The notes: generated by a model not told the origin, from the sequence alone. Counted from the first letter of the stretch, positions 50,691 through 60,512 are shown. The stretch: DNA of 64,000 nucleotides from Herbiconiux sp. (GCF_023264855.1 NZ_JAHFUW010000006.1:49396-113395); one strand, 5' to 3'. Made by a program: numbers and translations.

Positions 50691-51158
50691 TCACGTCTGG
50701 CCTGCGAGCAGCTGCTGCGCAGCAGCCTTCACTCCGGATCGCGATCGAATCGCCTCCCCGTCCGGACTCAGGAACCAATCCGCAGTTCGGGCTTCAGCGA
50801 GTACTGGCGACAGATGCCTGTCCAAGAGACCCGTCAGCGCCTCAGCCCTCGGGTCGTCGTGTATCGGTGTTTCCAGGTTCAGAAGGTCGACCAATTCCCG
50901 TTCCTCGCTTATGGGCAACCACGACGAGAGTCTGGACACGATGTGGCATTTGTTCGGTGGAGGGAATTGCTGCTCATCAATCTCTTGAAACCAGAATCCG
51001 ACGTTGATGTAGTAGCTGGGCCCGTGCTGCGACTTCTGGAGATTCACGACGGTTGTCACGCTCTCGCTGCGGCTAAACCAGCTGCCGGACTTCTTGACCA
51101 TCTCCCGGCTTGTGCAATAACTGTCGACCGTTTCGTGAATGGCGTTGCGGTGTCGCAT
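50691..51158 (-). CDS. DUF4304-like protein
   Basis: 155 residues from ATG 51158. Pattern YYINVGFWFQEID, VSRLSSWLPISEERELVDLL and a C-terminal LVDLLNLETPIHDD. This fits DUF4304-type proteins, seen next to secreted-toxin immunity genes and in other small-gene patches. Sequence upstream of 51158 in the same frame lacks coding character. Confidence 0.55.
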   Translation of the reverse strand: MRHRNAIHETVDSYCTSREMVKKSGSWFSRSESVTTVVNLQKSQHGPSYYINVGFWFQEIDEQQFPPPNKCHIVSRLSSWLPISEERELVDLLNLETPIHDDPRAEALTGLLDRHLSPVLAEARTADWFLSPDGEAIRSRSGVKAAAQQLLAGQT

Positions 51159-51291
51159 GGCAGTCGCTTTCGGTTCAGCGGCGTCGACAGCCGGCGCCTG
51201 CCCCAGGTTCCTATTCTGGAGGCCAATTCTCTCGGTTGGCCAATGCGGGTGGAGCACCGTCCTGGGTGCATTCAGCGGGAGGGGCAAATCG

Positions 51292-51702
51292 CTACTCGAC
51301 TTCTCGCAAGATGCCGTATTCGACTGTGATGTATGACTTCCCAACGGTTCCGACATCGATGCGGCACGTCCAATCGCGAACGAGGTCTGGCCTGGTACCT
51401 GAGTTTCGCGCGGTGGATGTGCCAGCAACGGTGACCAGCTCAAGGCCATTTTGCAGCTCGGGCGAGGAGACCGAGACGTCGTCCGCCACCACATTGACCC
51501 CGACAGTCTCGCCTAGGTCATCGAACGAATATGTGACGCGGGCGCATCTCTCGACGACGGCTGAGTATTCCCCCTCGTAGACGACTGTGCTTTCCGGATC
51601 GAGCTCCCAAGAATCGACACATCCGCACATCAAAGCGGCCCCACCAGCAACTGCTGCAAACGAGACCGCCCGTCGGCGTGAACCCTTGAACCACATCGGC
51701 AT
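51292..51702 (-). CDS. Predicted lipoprotein, 136 residues
   Basis: Signal peptide RAVSFAAVAGGAALMCGC with lipobox LMCGC at about residue 28. Mature part has beta-strand pattern (VVYEGEYSAVVERCARVTYS, VGVNVVADDVSVSS, RIDVGTVGKSYITVEYGI). Unknown function. Confidence 0.6.
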   Translation of the reverse strand: MPMWFKGSRRRAVSFAAVAGGAALMCGCVDSWELDPESTVVYEGEYSAVVERCARVTYSFDDLGETVGVNVVADDVSVSSPELQNGLELVTVAGTSTARNSGTRPDLVRDWTCRIDVGTVGKSYITVEYGILREVE

Positions 51703-51903
51703 CGGAGCACGCCCTCTCGCCGCTAGATCCCCGAGTCATTCACGATAGCCGGAGCTGACTTGGCACCGCCGCCGCCGGAAAAGCCGAAGGCGCCTTTTCA
51801 TCGGCGTCAGCTCAACAACCGACCAAGTGCTCGCTGGGGGATCGGCCTAGGTGAAGTCGGGTATGCGCCATGCTCGGAAAAATCCGCCATCCACCCCTGC
51901 GAT

Positions 51904-52548
51904 TCAGGAGCTTGCTTTCGTGCGAACCGGTCTCGGCGGGTCGATGGCGTGCGCATAGGACGCCGAAGCGTACTTCAGGGCGAGCGCTACGCAGTAGACA
52001 GTCAGCGGGCCAATGACGATCGGGACCGTCAAATAGGTGAACGTGACGACGGATGCGAGCCCCAGGGCACACGCGGTCAGTACGGCCGTAAGCACGGCGA
52101 CCACGCGCGCGTGACGAGGGCTGACGAGTGCCGCGGCGGAGAATAGGACGGCTCCTGCCGCGAGCCCAACCCACCATCCCACCGCGTCCTGGAACAGCCC
52201 AGCAAGCACCGTTCTCTCGAGGAAGAGGGGAATCGCCTAGGCAAGCAGCAGCGCAGGGGGAACCGCCAAGAACCCCCAGATCCACGATCTACGCCGGGCA
52301 CGGAATTCGTCCGTCGGCTGGTACGCGGCGACGGCGAGGCCCGCTCCAAGTGCCACGAACTGCACCATCGCCGTCAGGGCAACCCCGAGATGACCGCGCG
52401 GCCCGAGCAGCGAGCGCTCAGGAAGCTGCAGGAACACAATCAAAGGAATCCACAGCGCGCCCGTCACCACTGCGATCACACCGATGCGGGCGAGGTGGTG
52501 CGCACGTCCAGTCCACCACTTCTCGTTGCGCAATCGACCGTTCCCCAC
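51904..52548 (-). pseudogene. Membrane-protein gene split by one in-frame stop
   Basis: Reading from GTG 52548, the frame gives two to three helices (IGVIAVVTGALWIPLIVFLQ, MVQFVALGAGLAVAAYQPTD, WIWGFLAVPPALLLA), then TAG at 52237-52239. It continues in the same frame with IPLFLERTVLAGLFQDAVGW, WVGLAAGAVLFSAAALVSP and VVTFTYLTVPIVIGPLTVYC to 51904. Replacing the stop by a sense codon gives a regular polytopic protein of about 214 residues. A nonsense mutation is the simplest reading. Confidence 0.65.
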
Positions 52549-52668
52549 GATCTCAGCTTACGGAGCCGGCACAACGGGATCCCTTCGGCGAGATGGACAC
52601 TCGCCGAAGAGATGGCCCGAACTGCGATCCCTCAACAAATGGAGTGCCTCGATCTCGGAGTTGCGCTG

Positions 52669-53190
52669 CTACGTCCTGCGCTGCAGCAAGTGACGGATCG
52701 AAGCCATCCACCATGATCGCTTGGTCGGCAAGTCGTATGCGCCGGGGAATGGCCCCGGGCCGACCCGAGCGGACCGTTCATCGCTGTCTTCAAGGTCGAC
52801 GCTGACGAGCATTTCGTGCTCGCGCTGAGCGCCCGGAGCGAGCACCGCATCCGTCTTCCAGCGCACAGTGACGAGGTGGACCTGCGCCGCGAGACCTGTC
52901 ACGTACCGCGTGTGCTCACCTTCGCGCGTCCACTCTGTGACCGTGCCGTCCGAGGCGCCGAACTTCCAAATCGGCCAGTCGCCCATGCTGCCCCACTGGA
53001 CGTCAACGACAGTACCTTCGATGACACGGTTTGGAATCTGGCCATCTCGGACGGCGCTCCACCACTCGTGGCTCCCGAAAAGCGCTGGATCTGTATCCAA
53101 CCCAAAGCCGGGCTTGTTCAGAGACGCCTCTTGCACCTGGCGAATACGGGCTGTTTCGTCTCGGAGGTCATAAACGCGCACCCATCCCAT
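52669..53190 (-). CDS. Hypothetical protein, 173 residues
   Basis: ATG 53190 (MGWVRVYDLRDETARIRQVQ). Contains LFGSHEWWSAVRDGQIPNRV and a beta-rich part (GTVVDVQWGSMGDWPIWKFG, RWKTDAVLAPGAQREHEMLV). No recognised family. Reads as a cytosolic single-domain protein. Confidence 0.55.
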   Translation of the reverse strand: MGWVRVYDLRDETARIRQVQEASLNKPGFGLDTDPALFGSHEWWSAVRDGQIPNRVIEGTVVDVQWGSMGDWPIWKFGASDGTVTEWTREGEHTRYVTGLAAQVHLVTVRWKTDAVLAPGAQREHEMLVSVDLEDSDERSARVGPGPFPGAYDLPTKRSWWMASIRHLLQRRT

Positions 53191-53384
53191 TTCGCCAGGA
53201 TAGCCGCCGCTGGTTCGTTGGCAGGGTGTGACAAGTAAGCGGGTCAACCAGCAGAAAAACGCCACGACGCCATGGTCGGAAGCAGCCTCTCGAAGCGTCG
53301 ATCTGCCTGCCGGGCGGCTGGCTCAACCCTTGAACATGTTGAGCTGACGAGATAGACGATGGGCGAGCTAAGGCTTCAGGGGCG

Positions 53385-53543
53385 CTAATCGAGGTCGTGC
53401 TTGAACGTGTCTTTGATCCACAGCTCGTCGGCGCAGTCCTCGGAGCACGCCCGGTGGTAGTAGACCATCTCCCCGCGGGGCACCCGGATGCCGCAGTGCC
53501 GGCACCGCCGCAGCCGGTTGCCGAACCGCTCGTGCGCGCTCAA
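53385..53543 (-). CDS. Small zinc-ribbon protein
   Basis: 52 residues starting TTG 53543, whose first bases overlap the stop of the RHH gene (TTGA). Zinc-ribbon pattern CRHCGIRVPRGEMVYYHRAC, then SEDC: four cysteines as CxxC...CxxxC. It could be a partner of the RHH protein in DNA binding or regulation. Confidence 0.5.
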   Translation of the reverse strand: MSAHERFGNRLRRCRHCGIRVPRGEMVYYHRACSEDCADELWIKDTFKHDLD

Positions 53544-53686
53544 AGTGGCACCGTCCCGACGTACTCGCGCAAGGCCGCGCAAACCACTGCATTGATGTCC
53601 TCGCCTCGTGCCGCGGCAATAAGACGAGCCGTCCGTTCGAGCTGGTCGGGAACCCCGACGATCAGCTCGGTTCTATTGGCTGTCAT
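53540..53686 (-). CDS. Ribbon-helix-helix (RHH/CopG-like) protein, 48 residues
   Basis: ATG 53686 (MTANRTELIVGVPDQLERTA). A beta strand then two helices (PDQLERTARLIAAARGEDI, AVVCAALREYV) follow the RHH layout used by antitoxins and plasmid regulators. It overlaps the zinc-ribbon gene and is divergent from a second RHH gene; the palindrome at 53700-53717 lies just in front of it. Confidence 0.65.
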   Translation of the reverse strand: MTANRTELIVGVPDQLERTARLIAAARGEDINAVVCAALREYVGTVPL

Positions 53687-53699
53687 GCGTACGAATTTA

Positions 53700-53717
53700 C
53701 CGGTGTTACAACACCGG
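53700..53717. promoter_or_regulatory. Perfect 18-bp palindromic operator between divergent RHH genes
   Basis: CCGGTGTT-AC-AACACCGG: 8-bp arms, 2-bp centre, no mismatch. It lies 14 bases ahead of the minus-strand RHH start and 50 bases ahead of the plus-strand one. RHH proteins bind such dyads as dimers of dimers, so autoregulation of one or both genes is likely. Confidence 0.6.
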
Positions 53718-53767
53718 CGCAAGGTTAATCTGAGTAATGTTCAGTGGCATCATGGCACACTGATCAC

Positions 53768-53926
53768 GTGCCCAATCAGCCAAAGACGCCAATTCGTGGA
53801 TTCAGAATCCCAACAGACCTCTATGAGGCTGCGCAAGCAGCGGCGCAAGCCGAAGGGCGGACAATCAGCGACGTAGTACGGGAGGCGCTGGCGGCCTACG
53901 TTGACCGGCACAGGTCTGATGCATAG
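53768..53926 (+). CDS. Ribbon-helix-helix protein, 52 residues
   Basis: GTG 53768. Pattern RGFRIPTDLYEAAQAAAQAE followed by GRTISDVVREALAAYVDRHR: an RHH strand and two helices. Divergent from the other RHH gene; no toxin gene follows directly. May be an orphan antitoxin-like regulator. Confidence 0.65.
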   Translation: MPNQPKTPIRGFRIPTDLYEAAQAAAQAEGRTISDVVREALAAYVDRHRSDA

Positions 53927-53987
53927 TCATCAGCTCCGCCGCGCATACCTGATGAGATGAAGCGCCATCTCACGTCGATTTCTAGAC

Positions 53988-54518
53988 CTAGCGCTGGATA
54001 TGCCAGGAGCGGTACCCGTCGCCTCGTCGAATTCCTAGGTCACCGTGTCGAAAAGTGCCGAGGGGAACTCGCCTGATGTTCGCTCCGAGTGAGACGGCAA
54101 ACCTCTCATTCATGGCCAAGGCAGCGACATTGTCGGGTTGGGTTGCTAGCGCAATGTCGCGCAGGGGCTCCTTCGCTGCGGCTGCTGACAATAGCGACAA
54201 GCCCACCCCCCGCTTTCGTGCCTCCGGAGCGACCGCTACTACCTGAACGAATAGCGGATCGGCTTCTGACGGACCCGGAGCCGACAAGCAGAATCCAACG
54301 TGCACTCCTTCGATCTCCGCCATGACTACCCGCTCTTTCTCGATCTCCGATTCGTTGTCTCGTAGGAATCGAGGCTGAATTGGGGCGCAAACGAGTTGAA
54401 GATCCCACATTCGGCGAGCATCCTGTCCGCCCGTCTTCGCAGGGCGGAGTGATGCATTAGCTTGCGACAGATTTGCCAACTGCTGTTTCCATGCCTCTAG
54501 ATCCGTATCGCGGCTCAT
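53988..54518 (-). CDS. GNAT-family N-acetyltransferase
   Basis: 176 residues from ATG 54518 (MSRDTDLEAWKQQLANLSQA). Acetyl-CoA motif VVAVAPEARKRGVGLSLLSA, followed by IALATQPDNVAALAMNERF. The upstream frame stays open to 54695 (MFRRTTDGG) and 54776; a longer N-terminus of about 60-85 residues is possible because no strong Shine-Dalgarno marks either start. Acetyl acceptor unknown. Confidence 0.75.
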   Translation of the reverse strand: MSRDTDLEAWKQQLANLSQANASLRPAKTGGQDARRMWDLQLVCAPIQPRFLRDNESEIEKERVVMAEIEGVHVGFCLSAPGPSEADPLFVQVVAVAPEARKRGVGLSLLSAAAAKEPLRDIALATQPDNVAALAMNERFAVSLGANIRRVPLGTFRHGDLGIRRGDGYRSWHIQR

Positions 54519-54851
54519 CGGCCATGGCGATTCGAATTTCGCTAGCTCACTACCGGACACACTCTGGGTCACAATCGAACAGTAACGTGCGCCAGTCCCA
54601 GTGACATGACTCTCATAGAGAAGGCGCCCGCTCAGACACCAATCCGCCGCGCACTGTTCTCCCGCATCGCCGCCATCGGTCGTTCGCCGGAACATCAACT
54701 CATCGGTAGTGTCTCGTCGCTGCGGCGGGGGAAATCGTGACCGGGATGGAATCCACGCGTGCGAAATCGTTAACACGGGCGTACGTTCGGACGCGCCGCC
54801 GGCGTAGCCCCGCTTCCGCCCGACGATCGACCGGCGAGACGGAGGTGCGAC

Positions 54852-56366
54852 GTGTCACGAACGACGGATGCGGCGGGGGCGACTCCCAAGCCGAAGAAGG
54901 TGCGGAGCCTCGTGCCCGCGAGGATGGACCGGCTGCCGTGGACGAGGTTCCACTGGATGGTCGTGTTCGGTCTCGGGGTGTCGTGGATCCTCGACGGACT
55001 CGAGATCCAGATCATCGCCTCGAACGGCTTCCAGGAGTCGCTCGGCATGGACTCGCAGCAGGTGGGTCTCGCCGGCACCATCTACCTCGTCGGCCAAGTC
55101 GTCGGCGCCCTCGTGTTCGGGCGCCTGAGTGACAAGTGGGGGCGCAAGAAGCTCTTCATCATCACCCTCGGCATCTACCTCGTCGGATCGGCGCTCGCCG
55201 GCCTCAGCCCGAACATGGAGTTCCTGTTCGCGATGCGCTTCATCGCCGGCCTCGGCATCGGCGGCGAGTACGCGGCCATCAACTCCGCCATCGACGAGCT
55301 CATCCCGAGCCACTACCGCGGCCGCGTCGACATCGCCATCAACGGCACCTACTGGGGCGGTGCGGCCCTCGGATCCGTCGCCAACCTGTTCTTCCTGAAC
55401 CCCGACAACTTCGCCGAGAACATCGGATGGCGGCTCGCGTTCTTCATCGGCCCGGTGATCGGCCTCATCATGATCTACATGCGCCGGCACATCCCGGAGA
55501 GCCCGCGCTGGCTGATGACCCATGGCAAGGAGGACGTCGCCGAGAAGACCGTCGACGACATCGAGGCGCAGGTCGAGAAGACCACGGGCAAGAAACTCGA
55601 GCCCGTACCCGACGATCAGGCCATCGAGGTCACGCCGCTGGACCGCATCCCGTTCAAGAAGATCGCCAGCGTACTCATCCGCGACTACCCGAACCGCACC
55701 ATCGTCGGCCTCACGATGATGATCACGCAGTCCTTCCTCTACAACGCCATCTTCTTCACCTACGCGCTGGCGCTGCAGAACTTCTACGGGGTCGAGAACG
55801 ACGCCGTGCAGTACTTCTTCTTCCCGTTCGCCATCGGCAACCTGCTCGGGCCACTCGTGCTCGGGCACCTGTTCGACACCATCGGCCGCCGCAAGATGAT
55901 CCTCGCCACCTACGGCCTGTCGGGCATCATCCTCACCGTCTCCGGATTCCTCTTCCAGGCGGACGTGCTGAACGCCACCAGCCAGACGATCTTCTGGTGC
56001 GTCGCGTTCTTCTTCGCCAGCGCCGGGGCCTCGAGCGCGTACCTCACGGTGAGCGAGCTGTTCCCGCTCGAGATGCGCTCGCAGGTGATCTCGTACTTCT
56101 TCTCGATCGGCCAGATCGCCGGATCCGTCGCTCCGCTCCTCTTCGCCACCCTGATCGGCGACGGCTCGGACCGCGGCCCGATCGCCATCGGCTACATCGG
56201 CGCCGGATTGCTGATGGTGGCGGGCGGCATCGTCGCCTTCATCTTCGGGGTGAACGCCGAGCGCAAGTCCCTCGAAGCCATCACGAACCCGCTCTCGGCG
56301 GTCGACTCCGGCAAGCGGAAAGTGGAGGGCGAGCGCACCACGCGCGAGCGCGTGAAGCGCACCTAG
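54852..56366 (+). CDS. MFS transporter, sugar/organic-acid porter type
   Basis: 504 residues, about 12 helices. N-terminal cytoplasmic segment (VRSLVPARMDRLPWTRFHWM), then GRLSDKWGRKKLFIITLGIY (MFS motif A), RFIAGLGIGGEYAAINSAID (motif of the SP/AAHS branch) and MRRHIPESPRWLMTHGK. A central cytoplasmic insert of about 60 residues (EAQVEKTTGKKLEPV). The C-terminal half repeats motif A (GHLFDTIGRRKMIL). GTG start. It ends in a strong terminator. Confidence 0.9.
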   Translation: MSRTTDAAGATPKPKKVRSLVPARMDRLPWTRFHWMVVFGLGVSWILDGLEIQIIASNGFQESLGMDSQQVGLAGTIYLVGQVVGALVFGRLSDKWGRKKLFIITLGIYLVGSALAGLSPNMEFLFAMRFIAGLGIGGEYAAINSAIDELIPSHYRGRVDIAINGTYWGGAALGSVANLFFLNPDNFAENIGWRLAFFIGPVIGLIMIYMRRHIPESPRWLMTHGKEDVAEKTVDDIEAQVEKTTGKKLEPVPDDQAIEVTPLDRIPFKKIASVLIRDYPNRTIVGLTMMITQSFLYNAIFFTYALALQNFYGVENDAVQYFFFPFAIGNLLGPLVLGHLFDTIGRRKMILATYGLSGIILTVSGFLFQADVLNATSQTIFWCVAFFFASAGASSAYLTVSELFPLEMRSQVISYFFSIGQIAGSVAPLLFATLIGDGSDRGPIAIGYIGAGLLMVAGGIVAFIFGVNAERKSLEAITNPLSAVDSGKRKVEGERTTRERVKRT

Positions 56367-56386
56367 AGGGCCATGGCGTCGAAAAG

Positions 56387-56447
56387 GCTGCAAATAACGA
56401 GGACCGAGGCCATATACGGCGTCGGTCCTCGTTATTTGCAGCTTTTT
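56387..56447 (+). terminator. Perfect 21-bp hairpin terminator after the MFS gene
   Basis: The arms 56387-56407 (starting GCTGCAAATAACGAGGAC) and 56422-56442 are perfect complements with a 14-base loop. TTTTT follows at 56443-56447, and AAAA precedes the left arm (56382-56385), so it should terminate in both directions. The AT-rich stem is unlike the surrounding DNA. Confidence 0.85.
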
Positions 56448-56583
56448 CTGCACCACAGCTTGTGCGGGGCCGCGTCAGCGGAGGTCGGAGAAGCGCAGTT
56501 GAGACGCGACCCGAACGGCTCTTCCCTCGGGGCCTCCCAGCGAGGATCATGAGCTGCATCGAGGGAGCGGATCGAGGTGCGTG

Positions 56584-58499
56584 ATGTCGCGCAACTACAT
56601 GCGGGTCGTGGTGTCGAACGAGTCGGGAGCCACGTTGCGGCTGCACCATGCCGCGACCTCGGGCGAGTGGACGCCGGGAGGATGGACGCCCGCGAGCTTC
56701 CTCACCACCACGCCGGGCGGCACCCTGCAGTGGCAGGCCGAGGGCGACTCGGCGGTCGGCGTCGCGTTCAGCGGCGTGGAGGCGCGCGCGTGGTACGAGG
56801 TGGTGGATGCATCCGGAACGGTCGTGGGCGAGTTCTACATCTTCGCGAACAGCCCGTGGGTGGAGTCGCAGTACGGCAACACCTTCCACGTGCACGCACC
56901 GGCCGGATACTACGCGGCGTACGTGGATGCCGAGGGCCAGAAGCACGACAACCGCGCCGAACTGCGGATCGCCTTCCGCAACACTGCCCGCGTCGCCGTG
57001 CCGGGATTCGTGCCGTCGGTGAACGGCTTCGGGTTCGCGAACACCTGGAGCGACGACCTGCCCGTGGTCACCCTCGGCTGGGTATGGAACCGGATGCGCG
57101 AGGCGATCCTGCGCGACAATTCCGAGGAGCTGGGGCTGGGTGGCGAGCTCGCCGACAGGCTCGGCATCGGCGAGGTGCCCGAGGACTGGATCCCGATCAC
57201 CCACGCCGACGCGGGTCTCTGCGGCGGCATGACCTTCACGGCCATCGACTACTTCCTCGCCGGCCGCCTGCCCGACCTGCCGGCGATGGATGCGACGGGC
57301 AGCTTCGTCTCGCCCTCCTCCGAGAGCGACCCGCTGTTCCGGCACGTGCGCGACCGCCTTCTCGACAGCTTCGACGTCACCGGGCGCGGCTCGCGCTGGC
57401 TCTCCTACTCCTCGCCCGTCTATCCGGATGACGACGAGGGTGCCCTGCAGACCCTTGGCGTGATGAAGGGGAAGGCGTGGGTGACTTACCGGGAGGAGTG
57501 GCCGCGCATCCGCCGCGAACTCGACGAGGGGCGCCTGGTGCCGCTCGGCCTGGTGCAGTCGGACGAGTTCGACATCGGGGCCAACCACCAAGTGCTCGCC
57601 TACGCCTACGAGCAGAGCGCGCAGACCGTGAAGCTCTGGGTCTACGACCCGAATGTGCCCAAGCAGGCAGCGTCTCCCGCTCTCGCCGACGACCTGTATT
57701 ACGAGTTCGACACCATCGACACCTCGCACGGCATCACCGTGACCCGCCACAACGGCCGGGAGGAAGACGAGGGGGTGCAGATCTTCGCAATTCTGGTGAT
57801 GGATGCCTACGTGCCGAAGGTGCCGCCCGGCGGCGTTCCCATCCCTCCTCCCTCGACACCGAAGACCGCGAGCCTGACGGTCGACGCCGAGTCATCCACC
57901 ACCGGCGGCGAGATGCAGTCGCAGACGCAGAACAAGTGCGGCGAGCCCAAGCGCACCGGCATCTGGACCAGCAGCACGCGCGCCGCCTTCGTGGTGCGCA
58001 CCACCGGTCTCGCCCGCCCGAGCGTGGCCTGGAGCGTCGCCGGGCTCGCGGTGGAGGAATCCACGACCTTCGTCGACGCCTGGGTCGACGGCGGGATCTT
58101 CCGCATCGCCTGCCGCCTGGTGCCGGGCGGCCGCACGCTCGAACTCACCTCGGGGTCGGGCGAGAGCTACCGGGTGACGGTGGCCGCGACGGCGACGGAT
58201 GCCGACGGCACGTCGATCACGACGTCGGGCGACTTCGAGGTGACCGGCACCTACTCCGGCCTCAAGATCGAAGACATCCAGGCCGAGACGCAGTGCATCG
58301 TGCGCACCATCCCCGCGCCGGCCGACTTCGGCTGGAGGCCTCCCTCGGAAGCGATCCCCACCACCACCCACGGCAGTAAGGTCGGCCACGGCGTGGAGGA
58401 GGGGGAGAGCCTGGGTGCGATCATCGAGGGGGCCACGAAGATCCCGATCGTCGACCCCGTCGATTTCACGCTGCCCAAGTTCACCGCCTTCACCGAGCA

Positions 58500-58503
<4 letters not shown>
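56584..58503 (+). CDS. Papain-like putative cysteine protease/amidase with N-terminal beta-sandwich
   Basis: 639 residues, no signal peptide or membrane helix. The middle domain has the pattern of a papain-fold enzyme: Cys213 in AGLCGGMTFTAIDYFL, His335 in GANHQVLAYAYE, and Asp355/Asn357 in WVYDPN. The first 150 residues (VVVSNESGATLRLHHAATSG, WYEVVDASGTVVGEFYIFAN) form a beta-rich domain, perhaps aegerolysin-like. The last 220 residues (SLTVDAESSTTGGEMQSQTQ, VAWSVAGLAVEEST) look Ig-like. ATG 56584 after gaggtgc. Role unknown; stands alone after a terminator. Confidence 0.65.
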
Positions 58504-58856
<353 letters not shown>

Positions 58857-58862
58857 GATCGC

Positions 58863-60386
58863 CTACCTCTCGGTGTCGGCGTCGGTGTCGCCGACCAGTT
58901 CGACGGTGCCGGCGAGCAGCCAGATGTGGATCACCGGGATGCGCGCCAGCTGAGCCGCCGTCAGGCCGTCGAAGGCGGAGTCGGCGGTGCCGATCGCATC
59001 CGGATCGGCCGGGATTCCCGTGGGCGAGCCGGTCGCCGTGAACAGGCGGTCGTCGTCGATGAGCACGCCGCTGCGCTCGGTGCCGAGCGAGGAGGTGACG
59101 GTTCCGGCCAGCACGTGCGACTCCACGCGCACCGGCACACCCTCGGGAAGCACGATCTCGGTCTTGCCGGCGCCCAGCCAGACGTCGATCGATCCGCCGC
59201 CGGTGCGGGCGGTGAGGTCGTCCGCGTCCACCACGGTGCGGCCGGCCACGAGCAGGTAGCCGTCGGGCGAGCCCGTCAGCGCCTGAACCGCATCCACCCG
59301 CTGGGTTCCGAAGGGCTGCACCTGGGTGCCGGCGGGCACGATGCCCGTGAACACCACCACGATCGCCAGCAGCGCCGCGATACCTCCCAGCCCACCGCTC
59401 GTGCGGCCCCGGATGCCCGCGATCACGATTCCGACCGCCACCACCACGAGCGCCGCGGTGCTGATGACGAGCACGAGCGAACCCTCGGGCACCACGGCGC
59501 CGTAGCCGATGCCCACCAGGGCCGCCGCCACGAGCGCGATGCCGAGCACCACAGAGGAGAACGCTGCACCCGCGCCTCGAGGCTGAGGATGCGCCGCGCG
59601 CCAGGCCGCGGCGCGGGCCCGGGCCGCCTCGCGCGCCTGCTCGTGGCGCTCGCGGCTCGTGCCGTGCTGCGTGGCGCCCTGGTGGGTCCACCACGTTCCG
59701 GGCGGGGGAGTGGGTGCGGCAGCCGGCGCGGGCGCGTCGGCGTGCGGGATGTCGCGAGTCGTGGCATCCGGGGTGCCGGGAGTGGCGGCATCCGGAGCCT
59801 GCGCACCGGGCACGTCGTGCGCGCCTGAGCGGGGCACCCGCCGGGCGATCGCGACGGTGAGCCAGATGCCGGCGGCGATCAGGGCGAGCACCCAGAGGGT
59901 GCGCAGCGTCGCCTCGAGCCAGTCCGGCATGCCCCAGACCCCCGGCACGGCGTCGAACCAGATGCCCCGCATGAACGGGACGAAGGTGAGCGCGGCCGCC
60001 AGCCCGATGAACACCATGGGGTAGGTGAACACGCCGTTCACCGCGCTCTCGGCGTGGATGTGGCCGCGGGAGTCGGGTAGCAGCGCCCAGCCCACGGCGT
60101 AGGCGAGGAACACGGGGCCGCCGAGCACGGCGATTACGATCGCGACTCCGCGCACCAGCAGCGGGTCCAGGCCGGTGCGGGCCGCGATGCCGGAGCAGAC
60201 GCCGGCCACCCAGGCGTCGTCGCGGCGGGTGATGCCGAGGCCGCGCAGCCAGCCGAAGAACGGGGCCCCCACCGGCCGGGCGCCGGGATGCGGCGGTGCG
60301 GACTGCGACGGCGCGGACTGCGGAGGTGTGAAAGGGGGCGATGCGGGCTGGGCCGATTCGGCAGACGGGGGAGGCGGAGTGGACAT
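58863..60386 (-). CDS. PspC-domain membrane protein (LiaF/PspC-like)
   Basis: 507 residues. Pro-rich N-terminus, then a PspC domain at about 50-110 (RRDDAWVAGVCSGIAARTGL, LAYAVGWALLPD). Several helices and a long Ala/Pro linker follow, with a further helix cluster (GAAFSSVVLGIALVAAALVG). The C-terminal beta-rich domain (SIDVWLGAGKTEIVLPEGVP) resembles the toast-rack/LiaF C-terminal fold. Divergent from a PspC-fused histidine kinase; together they look like an envelope-stress sensing module. Confidence 0.87.
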   Translation of the reverse strand: MSTPPPPSAESAQPASPPFTPPQSAPSQSAPPHPGARPVGAPFFGWLRGLGITRRDDAWVAGVCSGIAARTGLDPLLVRGVAIVIAVLGGPVFLAYAVGWALLPDSRGHIHAESAVNGVFTYPMVFIGLAAALTFVPFMRGIWFDAVPGVWGMPDWLEATLRTLWVLALIAAGIWLTVAIARRVPRSGAHDVPGAQAPDAATPGTPDATTRDIPHADAPAPAAAPTPPPGTWWTHQGATQHGTSRERHEQAREAARARAAAWRAAHPQPRGAGAAFSSVVLGIALVAAALVGIGYGAVVPEGSLVLVISTAALVVVAVGIVIAGIRGRTSGGLGGIAALLAIVVVFTGIVPAGTQVQPFGTQRVDAVQALTGSPDGYLLVAGRTVVDADDLTARTGGGSIDVWLGAGKTEIVLPEGVPVRVESHVLAGTVTSSLGTERSGVLIDDDRLFTATGSPTGIPADPDAIGTADSAFDGLTAAQLARIPVIHIWLLAGTVELVGDTDADTER

Positions 60387-60432
60387 GCTCCCAGTCTGGC
60401 GACGCACCGGGAGTGTCCGATATGGGGGAGCA

Positions 60433-60467
60433 CCCTGATCCGACCCTGAGATCGGCCCTGAGATCGG
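60433..60467. promoter_or_regulatory. 12-bp direct repeats in the PspC/kinase divergent promoter
   Basis: CCCTGAGATCGG occurs twice in perfect tandem (60444-60455 and 60456-60467), preceded by a diverged copy (CCCTGATCCGA at 60433-60443). The spacing of about one helical turn suits cooperative binding by a response regulator, plausibly the LuxR-type one encoded downstream. Confidence 0.5.
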
Positions 60468-60512
60468 GGCCGCGATGCGTGGGCGGGCTGCCCGACCTGG
60501 TTGGATGCTGGA

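Noticed and set aside
53744..53926. Longer start of the plus-strand RHH gene (53744)
   Set aside because: Would add eight residues without RHH character; GTG 53768 fits the family start better.
53385..53926. Type II toxin-antitoxin system
   Set aside because: No toxin-like partner is recognisable; the zinc ribbon is not a known toxin fold.
45422..54800. Prophage or integrative element
   Set aside because: No integrase, phage structural gene, tRNA or flanking direct repeats recognised; only a variable small-gene patch can be claimed.
54855..56456. 533-codon minus-strand ORF opposite the MFS gene
   Set aside because: Charged low-complexity product; the plus strand has clear MFS motifs and a terminator.
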